This document shows, in pieces, positions 1 to 11,400 of a stretch of DNA of 64,000 bases. Origin of the DNA: Emydura subglobosa (taxonomy: Eukaryota; Chordata; Testudines; Chelidae); the NCBI GenBank assembly GCA_007922225.1, contig ML679989.1, forward strand, positions 21,431,534-21,495,533, read 5' to 3'. A program made the translations under genes and the position numbers. The notes below the pieces were generated by a model. The model was not told where the DNA came from, did not search any database, and worked only from the letters and a program-made list of their open reading frames with translations. The number at the start of each line of letters is the position of its first letter. Position 1 is the stretch's first letter.

Positions 1-1135
1 TCAATAATACACTGAGTGTTCGGACTATTGGGTGTAGGGTAATGTCTTCTGGGATTGCCCACCAAGGTGTCTGTAATGCACTTTGTACACTATCTATCTC
101 ATCCATCTGTTGTTGAATGAGATTGGCTATTGGTATTAGAGATTCCTTACTTCTTGCCACTAAATCATGTATATCTAATTTCAAATGTTCTATTGGAGGG
201 AACATTTCAATTAATAAGCTTTGGATATGTCCAGGGGGAGGAACAATTTCAGTAAGAGTGTTCACACTGCTGGTGGACCAAAAAGCATGAGTTCCAATTT
301 GGATAGTGTTGGTTATTGGCACACAGAATCCTGTCTCCTTTCCAGGGCACGAGTGCCCATGTATAGTGCATTAACCAGTTCCTTTTGTACCAATCGGGCC
401 CAGCCTTTTTTGGTGTTATTGGTGTCAACTGTGGCATAACATTCACAGAGCCACCAGCCATTATGTTTGGTACAACAGGCCTGGTCAATTTCTAGACCTG
501 TGTCAGTTCCCAATCTTACAGTAGGGTAGTATTGTATATATGTATTGTTCATCAATGTTCCCACACTGTTGGCGTAATATACCTTGACTGGGGCCTGTAA
601 CCATCTTGGGATGGCTATCATGATGCTTAGGGTTTTCCTATCCTCGTGCTCCCGAGTTGATACTCTATCAAATTTAGCAAACTGTAAAAATACTGGATTG
701 ATGTAGTCCACTCCTTGCTTCTGTATTTGTTTTAGAATGGTTGTGTGACTTAATAATCGCGGGCATTCCTGCAGTTTTAGTTATGATAGACTTTGCTGAA
801 TTATTTCTAGCACATGATTTCCATAAGCCACACAAGCCACGGCCAAGGATCCATCATTTTGTTCTGTACTATTAATTATTGTAAGTATTGTTGCATTAAG
901 ATGTTCAAACCCTTGGGCTATGAGATGCATATTATCAATAGTGATTGCATGTTGGTCCAACAGTAGGCTACAGATACCTCCTCCTGTTTTCACTGCCTTT
1001 CCTATTCCACTCACAATACTATTTATTTTTAAATTAAGATTTTCAATATCTGCTGAATTCCATATGGACATGCCAAGACCTGCGCCTCCCAATATAGTTT
1101 TTGCAATTTCTCTTTTTTTTCCTTTATTTCCATAA
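1..1135 (-). pseudogene. Env transmembrane-subunit region, runs off window
   Basis: A basic furin-like cluster (about 1107-1121) is followed at once by a glycine- and alanine-rich hydrophobic segment that resembles a fusion peptide, and then by a heptad-like helix. This is the layout expected at the junction between surface and transmembrane subunits. One frame runs from about 1131 to 313 with a single stop at 778-780. A frame change near 340-360 is then needed to continue to base 1. Cysteine-rich sequence (CC followed by a tryptophan pair) lies near 425-445. The membrane anchor is not reached inside the window. The subunit would mediate membrane fusion, but the copy is broken. Confidence 0.6.
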
Positions 1136-1952
1136 GGGATTTTGTGACCCTTTCCAAAATTGTATTTGCATTTCCAATTCTAAATGAAACCAATCTTTAG
1201 TCTGTGGAGGGCATTGTTTTGGCATGGTCATACCAGAAACATTTAACTTCAGGGGTACGTAACTAATTTACTGTTTCCTCTCCTTTAAACCAATTAATCC
1301 AAACTTCTATTTTTTCTTTAGGGTATGGGTGAATGTTACATTGCAAGGCCAAATTTTCTCCTTCTAATGCTGTTATGTGGTGTTCCATATCTTGTTGGGT
1401 ATTGGACAGAACTTGTGGTCAGTCCAGTACCTGTTCTTGGTCCCTGATTATCCTGGTCTTATTCTCCACTGATATTACATTTTTGCTACTGGAACTGATG
1501 CTAGAAGGAACAATAAAAACAATAACTTAGTCACAATTAATAACCTCATCCACTTTCCAACAACAAGCATACTCCCCCTCTGTGTCTTTGGTTAATGTTA
1601 ATGTCTTTTCAATTTTTTGTTGATTTGTCCCCATCTTCTCCACACGGACGTGTTTAGTGTGGCTTATTCCTGCAACAGTCCATCCCCATGCCATCTTTAT
1701 AAGAAATGGTGAAACTTAGATGGTGTGTTGCCTTCCTTCTGATTGGCATACCAGTTTTACAACAGTTTTATATGGATGACTTTGTCTTCTTGCAGTCAGT
1801 GTATCAGAGGGGTTGTTGGAAATCTCTGGTGAGAGATTCCTTACCACAAGGTGTGTCTGGTTCAAATTTTTGGTATCCAACAACCTGATTACTTCTTGGG
1901 TTAGAACCGCCACAAGCAGCAATCTCCATATCCAGACCAGGTTTGGGTTCAT
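1136..1952 (-). pseudogene. Env surface-subunit region with signal-peptide-like start
   Basis: The frame opening at 1952 (ATG) starts with a short polar stretch and a hydrophobic core (WIWRLLLVAVL), like a signal peptide for entry into the secretory pathway. It is followed by possible N-glycosylation sites and closes at 1716. The stretch down to 1136 is not one open frame. Its place between integrase and the cleavage/fusion-peptide region makes it the receptor-binding surface subunit. The reading is broken, so no intact product is expected. The family could not be identified. Confidence 0.5.
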
Positions 1953-2029
1953 AATCTATAAATACAAAACACAAACAATCGCTTCTCTTTTTTTTTTTTT
2001 TTAAAAGCTTCTGAATCCTAAGGGCAGTG

Positions 2030-2360
2030 CTTCCAGCAATTCACCCTTTCACTCCTGTCTGGGTCTTTTTAAGACTTTTCAGTGCTTCTTCCAGTTTTGG
2101 GTGCCCCCACACAGCAGAGCCATGAATCCACCTTAACAGAAAATTTGTAAACTGCTGAGGTATTACTGACACCCATTCACTATCAGATTTGGCTACGATC
2201 AAGCCCTTTTCTTTCTTTTTTTTTTTTTTTTTTGAGAGAAACTCTTTGCCAGGAGGAAGGACATTCCACAATCCACGGCTGGATTAACTCATCCTTTCCC
2301 TGTATCTCTTGTAACATTTGTAATTTTTCAGTTTTAACTTGGTGTTGTTTCATCTGTGCC
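2030..2360 (-). pseudogene. Integrase N-terminal stub and linker, catalytic core deleted
   Basis: After the RNase H end there is a linker and then an open piece (2271-2041). Its motif WIHGSAVWGHPKLEEAL resembles the histidine pair of the integrase zinc-binding (HHCC) domain. The cysteine pair and the DDE catalytic core are not found before env begins near 1952. A pure A-run (2216-2233 on the minus strand) interrupts the linker. I infer an internal deletion that removed most of integrase. The zinc-domain reading is by pattern and position only. Confidence 0.5.
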
Positions 2361-2369
2361 TAGGTAGTT

Positions 2370-2862
2370 ATTGCCACGGGCAGAATTTCCCAAAGGGTGC
2401 CAGTTATTGCTGCCTCTTTAGCCAATTTATCAGCTTGTTCATTTCCCCGTTGCAATGGTCCTTTTCCCTTGCGTGATTTTATTTTAACCATTCTGATTTT
2501 TTTTTAAATTTTGTTGCCAATTCCTCCGTTCGTTGCCAGAGGATTTTGTGTTTAATTTCAGATCCATCTGTGCCCACGAAATGCACGGTAGCCCACCATG
2601 GCAAATAAACGGTGGTGCCTTTATACACATAATCCGAATCAGTGCCAATCACTATTTCAGACTGTTTGTTTTCCATTCTTTTTAATACTTCAGCAACTGC
2701 TGATACTTCTGCTGCTTGAGTTCCTCCCTTTGTCAATTTAAATTGGAAGGAATCCACAGCTTGCATGCTCCCTGTCAAACAAACTCCGGCAAAGCCTGTG
2801 ACCCCTGTACCTTCTTCATAATAGGAGCTTCCATCTACAAACCAAATTGTTTCTCCCAGCAC
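2370..2862 (-). pseudogene. Retroviral RNase H domain
   Basis: The domain would degrade the RNA strand of the RNA:DNA hybrid during reverse transcription. The frame 2862-2479 shows the three early landmarks in order: WFVDGSS (first acidic residue), TQAAEVSAV (glutamate helix) and IGTDSDYVYKG (third acidic residue). The last landmark, GNEQADKLAKEAA, follows at about 2400-2440 but in a shifted frame. The shift falls beside a T-run at 2494-2505, so a homopolymer slip is the likely cause. All four catalytic positions are recognisable, but the copy is not translatable as one protein. The pattern is that of an exogenous-type retroviral RNase H. Confidence 0.85.
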
Positions 2863-3170
2863 TTGGTCTATCGGGGTTGCTTTAAAAAATGGGGCGAGCT
2901 TTAGACTTTGTTTGGGGTTTACAGATACGTTCCTGACCTGGTATAGTTAGACCCCAAACAGATATTTCAGGCTCTTTCAGGATAATTAATTGAACATTCT
3001 CTGTCATGAGAGCAAAAATCTATTGAATAGCTTTGTCCACCCTTACAGTGCCTTACACATTTTCCTGACTCAGTAGTTTTCCTAGGGCATGGTGGCTTTT
3101 AACAATCACCTTACTTGCCCCTTCCTGCTTATACTGCTCTCACTTCTTACTACACAAGGCATGAAATGGT
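2863..3170 (-). pseudogene. Retroviral pol remnant: reverse transcriptase thumb/connection region
   Basis: The minus-strand translation upstream of RNase H stays pol-like for about 100 codons but carries several in-frame stops. It also needs a frame change near 2890 to join the RNase H frame. It would form the connection between polymerase and RNase H. No catalytic polymerase motif remains, so the polymerase proper lies outside the copy or was lost. The assignment rests mainly on position and on continuity with the RNase H reading. Confidence 0.45.
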
Positions 3171-6100
3171 TAAGAATAGATCCCCCATCCACTTTCTGAA
3201 CAGCCCAGGAGGGAGCTAGCATCACCCCTAGATACACTGCAGGGGAGGCAGGCAGTGTGCGCCACTAGGCCTTCCTCACAAAAGCAACAAGAGGAAGAGA
3301 AGACTGGACCTGGGCCTGGACTCCTGGAAACCTTTACAGGCCTCCTCCTCCAAGCTGCTGAGCCTGGCCACAGTTTCAGGTTTGCAATAAAAACTTGAAT
3401 GTGGGCAAGTTTGTCTTGGCCTTAGGTTTCATCAACCCAAGTCTGCACAGCTCTTCTCCAGCAGGTAAACGTTAAAGATTTGTCAGCGTTCCCTACCTGC
3501 TGTCTCAGGTATCGGTCACTGCGGTAAAATTTCATCTCCACCTGCAAACTCACAGCTCCCTTCTGCTCCATGCTGCCTGTTGGTGCTGGTGGGAAACATA
3601 TAGCCCAATAAGTACTGTGCCTGAGAGTCCTCACCTGTGTCTTTTGGAATATGGAGTCTTTTGATAAGGCCCTCTTATAGCATGCCTTAAAAAATAAATA
3701 AAGCTCAACTCCAGTAATGCTGCAGTAGGGGAGCAAAGGACAGATGCCACTGTGCTGATAAAGCCCTGCATTGCTGTGCCCAGATCTGAGCATGGTACGC
3801 AGAGGGGCCTGCTTTCCTGCATGCTCATCCTTGCTTTCTTTTCTTTGCAGCAGGGCTGGTTTTGTAGGTTTGGGGGAAGAAGGGTGTCTGCATTTCTGTG
3901 GGTGTGCCCATTCCTCCTCCTTTTGAAAATTTGTTCCCAAGGCCTGTCCTAAACTGAAAAGAAGCAAGAAGCCTAGAGCGGTAGCCCCGAGTGCTCTGGC
4001 TGTAACACCTAGCAATGGCACGTTGGAGGCTGTTCGAAGTGCAGGCTGGTGCTGTATCGGCCAGGCAGCTCACAGTCTGAATTCTCCTGCACATCTCAGA
4101 AGGCCAACTTATTTGTGGGAGATGAATATCATTAATCAGTGACCCCCTCAAACATTCTCCTGGGTGTTCTGTTTTCAGTGCCTCTGCTATGGCATCTCAG
4201 CCTGGCTTGGTTGGGTGGGGTAAGCATTCAGGTGGCTGCCACTTGCTTTCGGAGTTGGTGGGCGAGTGCTTGTAGAAAGCATTTCCCAAGAAGAAAGCCT
4301 CCCCTCCCCCGCACATCTTTGTGTAGCCCACTTCTGTCACTTGTTTCCCATGGCAAGAAGTGTCTAGTTCAGAAAGCATCAGCCCCAAGCCTTTGATCTT
4401 TTTTTCTCTAGAGAAAAAGATTAAAAAGAGACAAGAAGTTAAGGATTTGCAAGGGGGACTGAAACATGAATAGCTAATTCTGCGGTGGAGGTCACCTCCC
4501 CCCTGCAGCATTCTTCCTGTGTGATCAGAGGGACAGTGGGGTGTGGAAAGGGCACCAGGGAGGCCTATTGGTGCATCACAAGGGGGTGGGGGGAGAGAAT
4601 TGGGAGCAGAGGAGTGAGGGCTATAGTAGTGAGCCCTTCTAAAGGAACAATGGCTCCAAGCTTCTCCATTGTTAGGCAGCCTTTTACAGAGAGTGCCATG
4701 AATACAGGTTATAAATTCTTTTGCCATTGAGATAGCTATCCAAACCTGACTTCATCCTGCACTAAACCAGGCCATGGTATGCCTCAGCCCTATCAGTTGC
4801 ATAGCAATGAATTCGTTTACATCTGGATAATTAATGTCCAATTCACTTGGCGGTTTATCTCACCCCTGGAAGAGTGAATGATGCAGCTCTATTGTGCTGA
4901 AGTCAGTCTGTAATCATCAGCTAGAGAAGCACTTTTCTGTGCACACCAGAGACGAGGAGGGTGGTTATAAGATATCTTGCTTCTGAAAGATGTAGTTATT
5001 AGATCGAGGCTTTCACCACGGCTTTACTTATTCTTTGATTTTGGGGGGTTTTACCATTTGCTTCCTCAGAGTCTGGAAAAGCTGTCTAACTATATCCCTT
5101 TTGTAGGTTCAGTCATTAAATATTGGCACAAGATGTTAGAACCTTGCTTAATATGTTCCCAATATAATTAGCAAATACAGAGTGATTTAATAGTCCACAG
5201 TAACGTTAGAATAAATGGGTGTGCAAAATGTGCAGATGGGGCAGCAATGGGGAGAGGAGGATTAATGCTGCAGGGGAAGTGAGGGTCGGGATAACAGAAG
5301 GTGTGACCCATTTCAGGAGGTTGAGCAAGAGTAGAATATGGATGGGGAAGGGATGGCCAGGGATGCAGAGGACAGAGTTATTGGTGAGAATTCCCTGGTT
5401 TATACTTTAAATCCCAACTTTAATTTCCCATTAACAGTATATGTATGTTTGATTTGGGTTGTGCATAATCCAAGGAAGGCCACTCTGGCCACAGTGTCCA
5501 TCTGCCTTTATCTGGAGTGGATAAAAGCCTTTAGAAAGTTCTTTTATCTTTTGGTTTCCTTCAACTCCAATGCAATAGATTCTGCTCTTACCAAGAAATC
5601 ATATCTGGATGGCTTTGTTCTGCCAAACTCAAACATTTAAAATTAATGAATCAGACTCAAAGAATCGGGAGATTTGCATAAAAAATCAAGAAATTTCAAA
5701 AATAATATTTTTGAGCTTTTACAGGCCATATTTTCAAGCTATTATCCATAATCACAAAGGCTGGAAACTTACTATTTTTTTAAATGAAAACTGAGAGTAT
5801 CATATAAGGACATGACTTTAGGAGTTGGAACTTTAAGAAAAATGCCAGATATTGTGAGACAGGCGTTATAACCGCAAGAGTTGGGGCTCTCTGATTACGT
5901 CACTCACTGCCATGCTCTGGCAGACCTGCGGTGTGAAGGTCATGTGAAGGTTCATCCTCGTTAGGGCAGAGCAGCTTTGGCTGCCTGTCTCACAGCTCCC
6001 TCAGTCTAGGACTTTTGCAAAGCACCCACATAATCTTCTCGCTGGTGGTGGCACAAGCAGTGGGAGCGGGCTGCCCCAAGCATAAGCCTGTCAGAGACCC

Positions 6101-7884
6101 TATTTTCAGTTATTTATAATTTTGCCAGGCTACAATCATCTGGGTGGAAATTTTCCATTCCAAAGTTGTGCTTCAGGTTGAATTTTCAGTAAAGTTTCAG
6201 CCAAAATGACTCAGCTCTTTCCAAAAACGAGGCTAGGAAGTAATACATTATTGTCCAATATAAAAAAAAAAATGGTGTGATCTTTTCTATGAGAAGCCCT
6301 AGTGCCCCCATGCTTTGGAGCAGGGATTGATATTAGTTAGGGGCTGTACTGTTTGCTCTTTCTGTGAAAATCCGCCCTAATTTGGGACTCTGGCAGGGAT
6401 CCCAGAGGGGAAGATTAGGACTGTTGATTGGACAAGGAGAATGGCATGGGGTGAAAAGCCTGAGAAGTGGAACTGGGTAGGCAAGGCGAATGGGCCTGGG
6501 GCCATGTGTAGGGACAGTGAGAGGTTGGCAGGGACGAGCCAGAAGGGGTTAAGCTTGTGGGGAACAAGCAGAGGCAGGAACCCAAGATTCTTGAGTGTCG
6601 TCATTCCTCTGCTGCCAGCACAGAGATTTGAAGCCCGTTGGCAAAGTGTGTATCTCTCCCCTTCTGTTGCTGGGCCACAGAGAGCATGGCAAGCTGTCAC
6701 TGCTATACATTATTACTCCATTCAGTCAACGGCAGAGGATCTACAGGGTCCAGGCCTGCTGATGACCCATGTGGATGTCAGTGTGATGCCACATGATGGA
6801 ATTTCTGGCGGGGAGGGAGGTTTCTATTTGCATTTTTAACTACGTAGGAAATTACACACACAAAAACATGAAAAGAAAATGATTAATGATGTAATTAAAG
6901 CATGTGCACAAGGGGGATGAAATAAGGTTGTACAGGTAACCTTCATTCTGGCATTTCCTAACTCCTGAGTGTTTGACTTTGCAATCGTAATAATATTTTT
7001 AATGTCGTTTTGTGTGTGTAATTTTTCTATGTAGCTTCAGAGAACAAGAGTGATAGGCAACTCCTTTTACTGGAATGAGTGTTGGGTTGGCAGAACCTCT
7101 CTACACATCAATATGCACATTGCCAGAGCAATTTAACATAGTATTTAACTGCTGAATGATGTCTGAGATACCAGCTTCTTCTGACAGAATGCATCTTCTG
7201 GTCTGCCTAGTGTCTCCTAGTCAACCCTACCCCCTGAAATGTCTAACTCTGGCTAAGTAGACACCCTGGCCTGGATCTGTGACTAAATAATCTGTCCCTA
7301 ACTCCGTGGTGTTTAAGTGTATTGCTCTTGTCCACAGTCTGTTACTGCAGGTTTCTTCCCATTTTAGGTGCTGACCCAATATGGGAGCAATGATGGGTTG
7401 TTCCCCCTATGATGGGTTGCAGTCACTTGTTATTCACTCCCTCTTTCCATAGGAGATGGTGCAAGAGTTTAGCTGCTAATTGATCATTTCTTTGAGGCCT
7501 TTTTGCTCTCTCTTGGTATTATTCCCAGTGAGGCCTGTGAAACCAGCAGCCTAAACCAGTGTGGAGTATCTTTCCCCACACTGGGGAACTCACCCGTAAT
7601 GGCCCTTCTCATTGACCCTCCGTAAAAGGTGGGAGCCCAAAATGACACTGCAAAGTCAGAGAACAATGCTGCCAATCAGGTTGCAGAGGAAGGGAATGCC
7701 CTTTGCCCAGGTCACTGCACATGCTGTCAGGAGCTGTGGGGCTTGTCCCCTGCTCCACAGGACATTTAGAAGCTAGGAAGATCCAACCTGCCACCCAGAA
7801 ACATGCTAACAGTTGCTAGGGTAGAAGCTGAACTCCACTGGAGATCTCTGATCCTGGAACCTGATTGACAGAATGCTGAGTGTC
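3171..7884. other. Unannotated interval, no gene or repeat recognised
   Basis: Apart from A/T runs (for example near 6260 and 4395) I recognise no repeat family and no exon that can be defended. An AATAAA-like signal on the plus strand near 3388 has no supported gene upstream. The longest open frame (4021-3422, minus) begins at GTG and has no upstream ATG before a stop. AT-rich sequence at 6840-7050 has the look of conserved noncoding DNA, but that cannot be judged without an alignment. Confidence 0.5.
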
Positions 7885-8255
7885 CTGATTGGTCCACAGG
7901 TTCTGTATAAACCCAGCACAGGAACAGAAAGGTGTCTGTGCAACTAGGATTCAGCCTGCTCTGGACTGTGTCCTTCCTGTTCCTGCGGCTTGACTTCCTG
8001 GCATCCAGTGCAGCTTGACTCTTGGGGTGCGGCTTGTGGTTCCGATTTCTGGTTCATCTCATGCCTCTGACCCCCTGGTATCCTGACCTAGCCTGACTCT
8101 GGTTACTGATTTGTGGATCTGCTCTTAAGTTTTTCTCTTGCTTCTGATCTCTTGGTATCCTGACCCGGCCAACTCTTGACTCCCGTCCCATGACTTGTCC
8201 CCCGGATCTGACCACTGGATCTGGTTGCCCATGACCCGGCTGGGACACACTCACA
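7885..8255 (+). repeat. LTR-like patch with CCAAT/TATA and imperfect tandem units
   Basis: An inverted CCAAT box (gattgg, 7887-7892) stands 14 bases before TATAAA (7906-7911), a spacing typical of LTR or pol II promoters. Downstream lies pyrimidine-rich sequence with imperfect repetition: TGGTATCCTGACC occurs near 8078 and again near 8152, each followed by a related GCC..CT stretch. I recall similar sequence as dispersed reptile repeats, but no second LTR or target duplication is visible. It may be a solo LTR or part of one. Confidence 0.35.
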
Positions 8256-9364
8256 ACTCGCTGCTTTGAAAAGCAAACCACTCAGGCTTACGATTGCAGG
8301 GCTTGCGTCAGTGTCCGAGCTACCAGCTGACCAGCATCTTCCATCTTCACGGAGAAAATCAAGTTCCCTTAATTCAAATGAAAACCTGCAGTCTGTGAAA
8401 TACAGCTTGGGTTTAGCTGGGGCTTGGAAGAAGGGAAGTTATAGTCTGGTGTGAAATCCTGCTAAAGTCCCTTTGCTGTTAGCCAACAGCCTCACCAAAT
8501 GTAAAATAATCTGAACCTGGGACTTTACTGGCATTGCCCAGGGAAATAATAAGCAGTGCTTTCCCATAGCTGTATTAACCGGGCGAAGTGGTAATGTGAG
8601 TAACAGCTGTACCTCAGTCAAGGTTGAGTAATGCTTTTAACCCTGCCCCATTCCAAGACACAGGTCCCTGTGCCTCAGGACCAAGGTCCGAGTTCACTAA
8701 CAATGTCATGGAGTTGGAGCACTCTCCGTGCAGCCTGCTGTGGAATGTCATTCACCCATCCCTCTGCCGTTTGGCCAGGTGTGACTTGAGAAGTTGCTGC
8801 TGCCACTTCTGGGCTTCTGCTCCCAAAGAGACACAGCCAAGCAAACAAGGAGAAAAATCTCCCAAGAAATGATGATATGGGGAGGAACAGAGGAAATTTA
8901 TACAGGGAGAGAAAACAGAGCTCAGGAATTAGGTCCAGCTTGTTAAAGGTACAGGGTGAGTGAGAAGCAGTGATATGAGTCCAAAGGGATGCCCCGCAGG
9001 ACCTTCCATAAAGCAGCATGCTGAGCTTTATCATTGGATACCGGTTTCAGCACAAGAAAACGCAATGGCATGTTCCAGTGTTAGATAACAAAACTTCCAC
9101 CCTCATTTACTTTTCTGTCCAGGTCACATTGCTGTCACTGATTGAACCTTGGCCATCAACTCACTTGAACCTGTGATCCTGATCACTTACGGATTACTTA
9201 TGGATTACTTATTACTTATGGATCCCTTATGGATTATGCTAGTGTTTTGTAGATTAATATTATTATCTCTGTGCTGCCCAGATCCATGTGCTATTCACTA
9301 ATGGCAGCTCTGCGGCTATGCACTAGCAGGAGGCTGGGAACACAGGCTCACTCCAGTGAGCCAT
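8256..9364. other. Unannotated interval with a short GGATTACTTAT repeat
   Basis: No gene is supported. Around 9186-9236 the unit ttatggattactta and close variants repeat three to four times, a small imperfect tandem array. The rest shows no recognised element. Confidence 0.5.
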
Positions 9365-9465
9365 CAAGTCCAGCACCCTGTCTCCGACACCCACCAGTAG
9401 CAGGTGCTCCAAAGGAAGGTGCATGAGAACCCCATAACAGAAGGTGATGTGAAAGAGGAGGTCAT
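9365..9465 (-). repeat. CR1-like 3' tail fragment
   Basis: Reading plus-strand bases, the order 'tccagcaccctgtctc', 'caccagtagcaggtgctcc', 'aaggaaggtgcatgagaacccc' matches the 3' tail of a CR1 subfamily also seen at 18788-18990. It is short, strongly 5'-truncated and diverged. Confidence 0.5.
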
Positions 9466-10597
9466 TTCTTCCTTGCTCCTGCCAGTTCCTGGAGCAGGCT
9501 TTGCTGACTGACTGCGAGGGCTGCGTCTGTAGTCAGCTGGTTCTGAACACTCCACTGAAGAGGAAGCCCCGGAGCAGCTTCCAGTGGTGTTAGGAAATGG
9601 GCGCAATTTTCAGAAGCTCCGTGCAGACAGGGCTAATATTTTTCTAAAGCAAACTGTTAAAGGGGACGTAAACAGAGACGGGCTACTCCTGCGGGAGACA
9701 ATGGGGAGGTTCAAATGTGGGTTTAAAAAATCCCGTGAATAGCATTTGTGGCTCTTTTTTCAGGTTAAAAATCTATTTTGAAGATGGGGTTTGTGCTGGG
9801 GAGGGGCAGGCTGCAAGTTTTGAAGTTAATCATTTCTCCATGTTCACTTTTTAGTAAAACGAGCGGACAGGCATCGTCACATCACTGCCTCAGCACAGGC
9901 TGTGAGCTCCGTAGGAGATCTGATGTTTTACTCCAGCGGGAGCAGATTCAAGCCCCAGAGTAGATTTTGTCACCTTGCTTCCTTCAGGGTCTTCGCTAAT
10001 TCTTAACAACGTTTACACACAGCTTGGGGGCAATCAGGAGCTGGCAACTCCTCATCAGTAAAAGCAACAGAAACTCAAATGGCTCCTTAGGCAACAATGT
10101 TTTTGTCAGTGGCAGCAGGTTCTGCAGTTGCAGAACCACTGCCATTTGCACTCTGGCTGATGGCTGCCATGGTAAGTTGTGCCATCGGTGTGCTAGTTGG
10201 CCACTGGGGGAGCAGCAGCAAACAGCAGGGCCCAAGCATAATGTTTTGGGGCCCAGGACAAACTTGTAACACGGGCCCCCTCCCACACACATCCCACAAC
10301 CCCTCAGCCCAGACACACAATCTCATGAGCCATGAACATTTTTTTCCTCATGGCAATGTGGTTGCAGCCTGCGCCGGACTCCCCAGGGCTGCTAGGCCGG
10401 GTAAGGTGTACCCTTTTCCCCCCATGTGGGGGCCTAGAAAACAGCCCAGGGAAGATGGCACTGAGCCACACAGGGAAAATTTGAACTATCGGGGGAAGAT
10501 TAATTTTGATACTTGGATTCAGGGGATACATCTTCTTCTTTTTTTTTTAAAGGGGAAGGGACAAATCCTTCATTAACTTACTGTTGAAAAGCCGCAC

Positions 10598-10720
10598 TCT
10601 GCAAGGTGCTAAGTGCCTTGAGTTCTCATTGATTTCACTGGGAGATGGGTGCTCAGCACTTTTTGGGACTGGACCTTCAGACTGTAAACTCCCCTGAACA
10701 GGGACTGTGTATAGCACCAA
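10598..10720. repeat. Small palindromic element followed by an old SINE/LINE tail
   Basis: Arms gcaaggtgctaagtgcc (10601-10617) and ggtgctcagcac (10648-10659) face each other around a core with TCATTGATTTCACTGGGAG. This is a hairpin of the kind seen at several places in the window. It is followed by 'actgtaaactcccctgaacaggg' (10681 on), which resembles the 3' tail found at 22795 and 63596. Confidence 0.45.
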
Positions 10721-11007
10721 GTCGTCCTATAGAAATGAGAGGTGGGTGTTGGTTGAGCATGGTTACGGGGCTGAACCTAGGGTTCGCTGAGATAAGCAAA
10801 TCTTGCTGTGAGGTGTGATATGGAAATGCTGAATTCTGCTGTGTTCACTGTGCTACCTGATTGTGGCTGCCTCTGATAGTTTGGTGTGTTCTGTACCTCT
10901 GTAACTATGTCAAATGTAGGGTCTTCCGAAATCAGTGGCCTGTTTGCATGAAGACAGCAGTCCCAATTTACTAATGCAGCCATCTCTGTTGAAGTTCCAA
11001 GACTTAG
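10721..11007. other. Unannotated interval
   Basis: No gene or repeat was recognised between the palindromic element and the GC-rich transposon-like block. Confidence 0.5.
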
Positions 11008-11400
11008 GGTTGCCAACTTTGTAATATTTAAAAACCAGACACTCCAGCAGGAATGCTAGAACCTGCTCTGCCCCGCCTCTTCCCTCCCTTCCCCCTGATG
11101 CTCTGCCCCCACCGCACTTCACCTCTTCCCCCCAAGGTCCCTCCCCCATTCGCTCCTCTTCCCCCCGCCTCTCCCTTGTTGCTAGCTGCTTTTCCCTTGC
11201 CCCCCACCCCCGGGTCAGGAGCGACTTGCCTGCGGAGCCAGGGCTGGGAGCTGAAGCCACCCAACGCAGGCTGGCACGGATGACGACCCGGTTCCTCCCC
11301 TGCTCGCAGGAACCAGACGTTGGGTGTCCAGTCAGTGAATCTGACCGGACGCTGTCAGGTCCCCTTTTTGACCGGAAAACCGGACACCTGGCAACCCTTG
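11008..11400. mobile_element. Non-autonomous DNA-transposon-like element with AGGGTTGCCA ends
   Basis: The block begins with agggttgccaac and ends with ctggcaaccctt, an inverted pair of about 10-12 bases. Between them lies C-rich then mixed GC-rich sequence unlike the AT-rich flanks. Near the right end are repeated 'accgga/ccggac' motifs. I know sequences with these ends as common turtle repeats. No protein is encoded. The class is not proven, since no clear target duplication is visible. Confidence 0.6.

Larger units (their letters stand above)
1..3170 (-). mobile_element. Endogenous retrovirus remnant (pol 3' part and env), truncated by window edge
   Basis: Read on the minus strand, this stretch gives in retroviral order the end of reverse transcriptase, RNase H, a stub of integrase and then an envelope gene that runs off the left edge. 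gag, protease and the catalytic reverse transcriptase are absent. No LTR is visible at the right side, where pol-like sequence fades out near 3170. The integrase core is missing, because only about 90 bases separate the integrase stub from the env start. Stops, frameshifts and A/T homopolymers (1989-2002, 2216-2233, 2494-2505) interrupt the frames. I cannot place the genus. The RNase H with an env downstream rules out a simple LINE. Confidence 0.85.

Noticed and set aside
3385..3395. AATAAA-type polyadenylation signal on the plus strand
   Set aside because: No supported gene ends here; isolated hexamers occur by chance.
3422..4021. 199-codon minus-strand frame with a hydrophobic, signal-peptide-like start
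   Set aside because: It starts at GTG; an upstream TGA is reached before any ATG. No domain or conserved family is visible and an overlapping frame (4151-3825) is equally open. Chance is more likely.
10097..10576. 159-codon ATG-started frame with a hydrophobic N-terminal part
   Set aside because: It has an ATG but no motif, overlaps other frames on both strands and runs into repeat-like and homopolymeric sequence near 10530.
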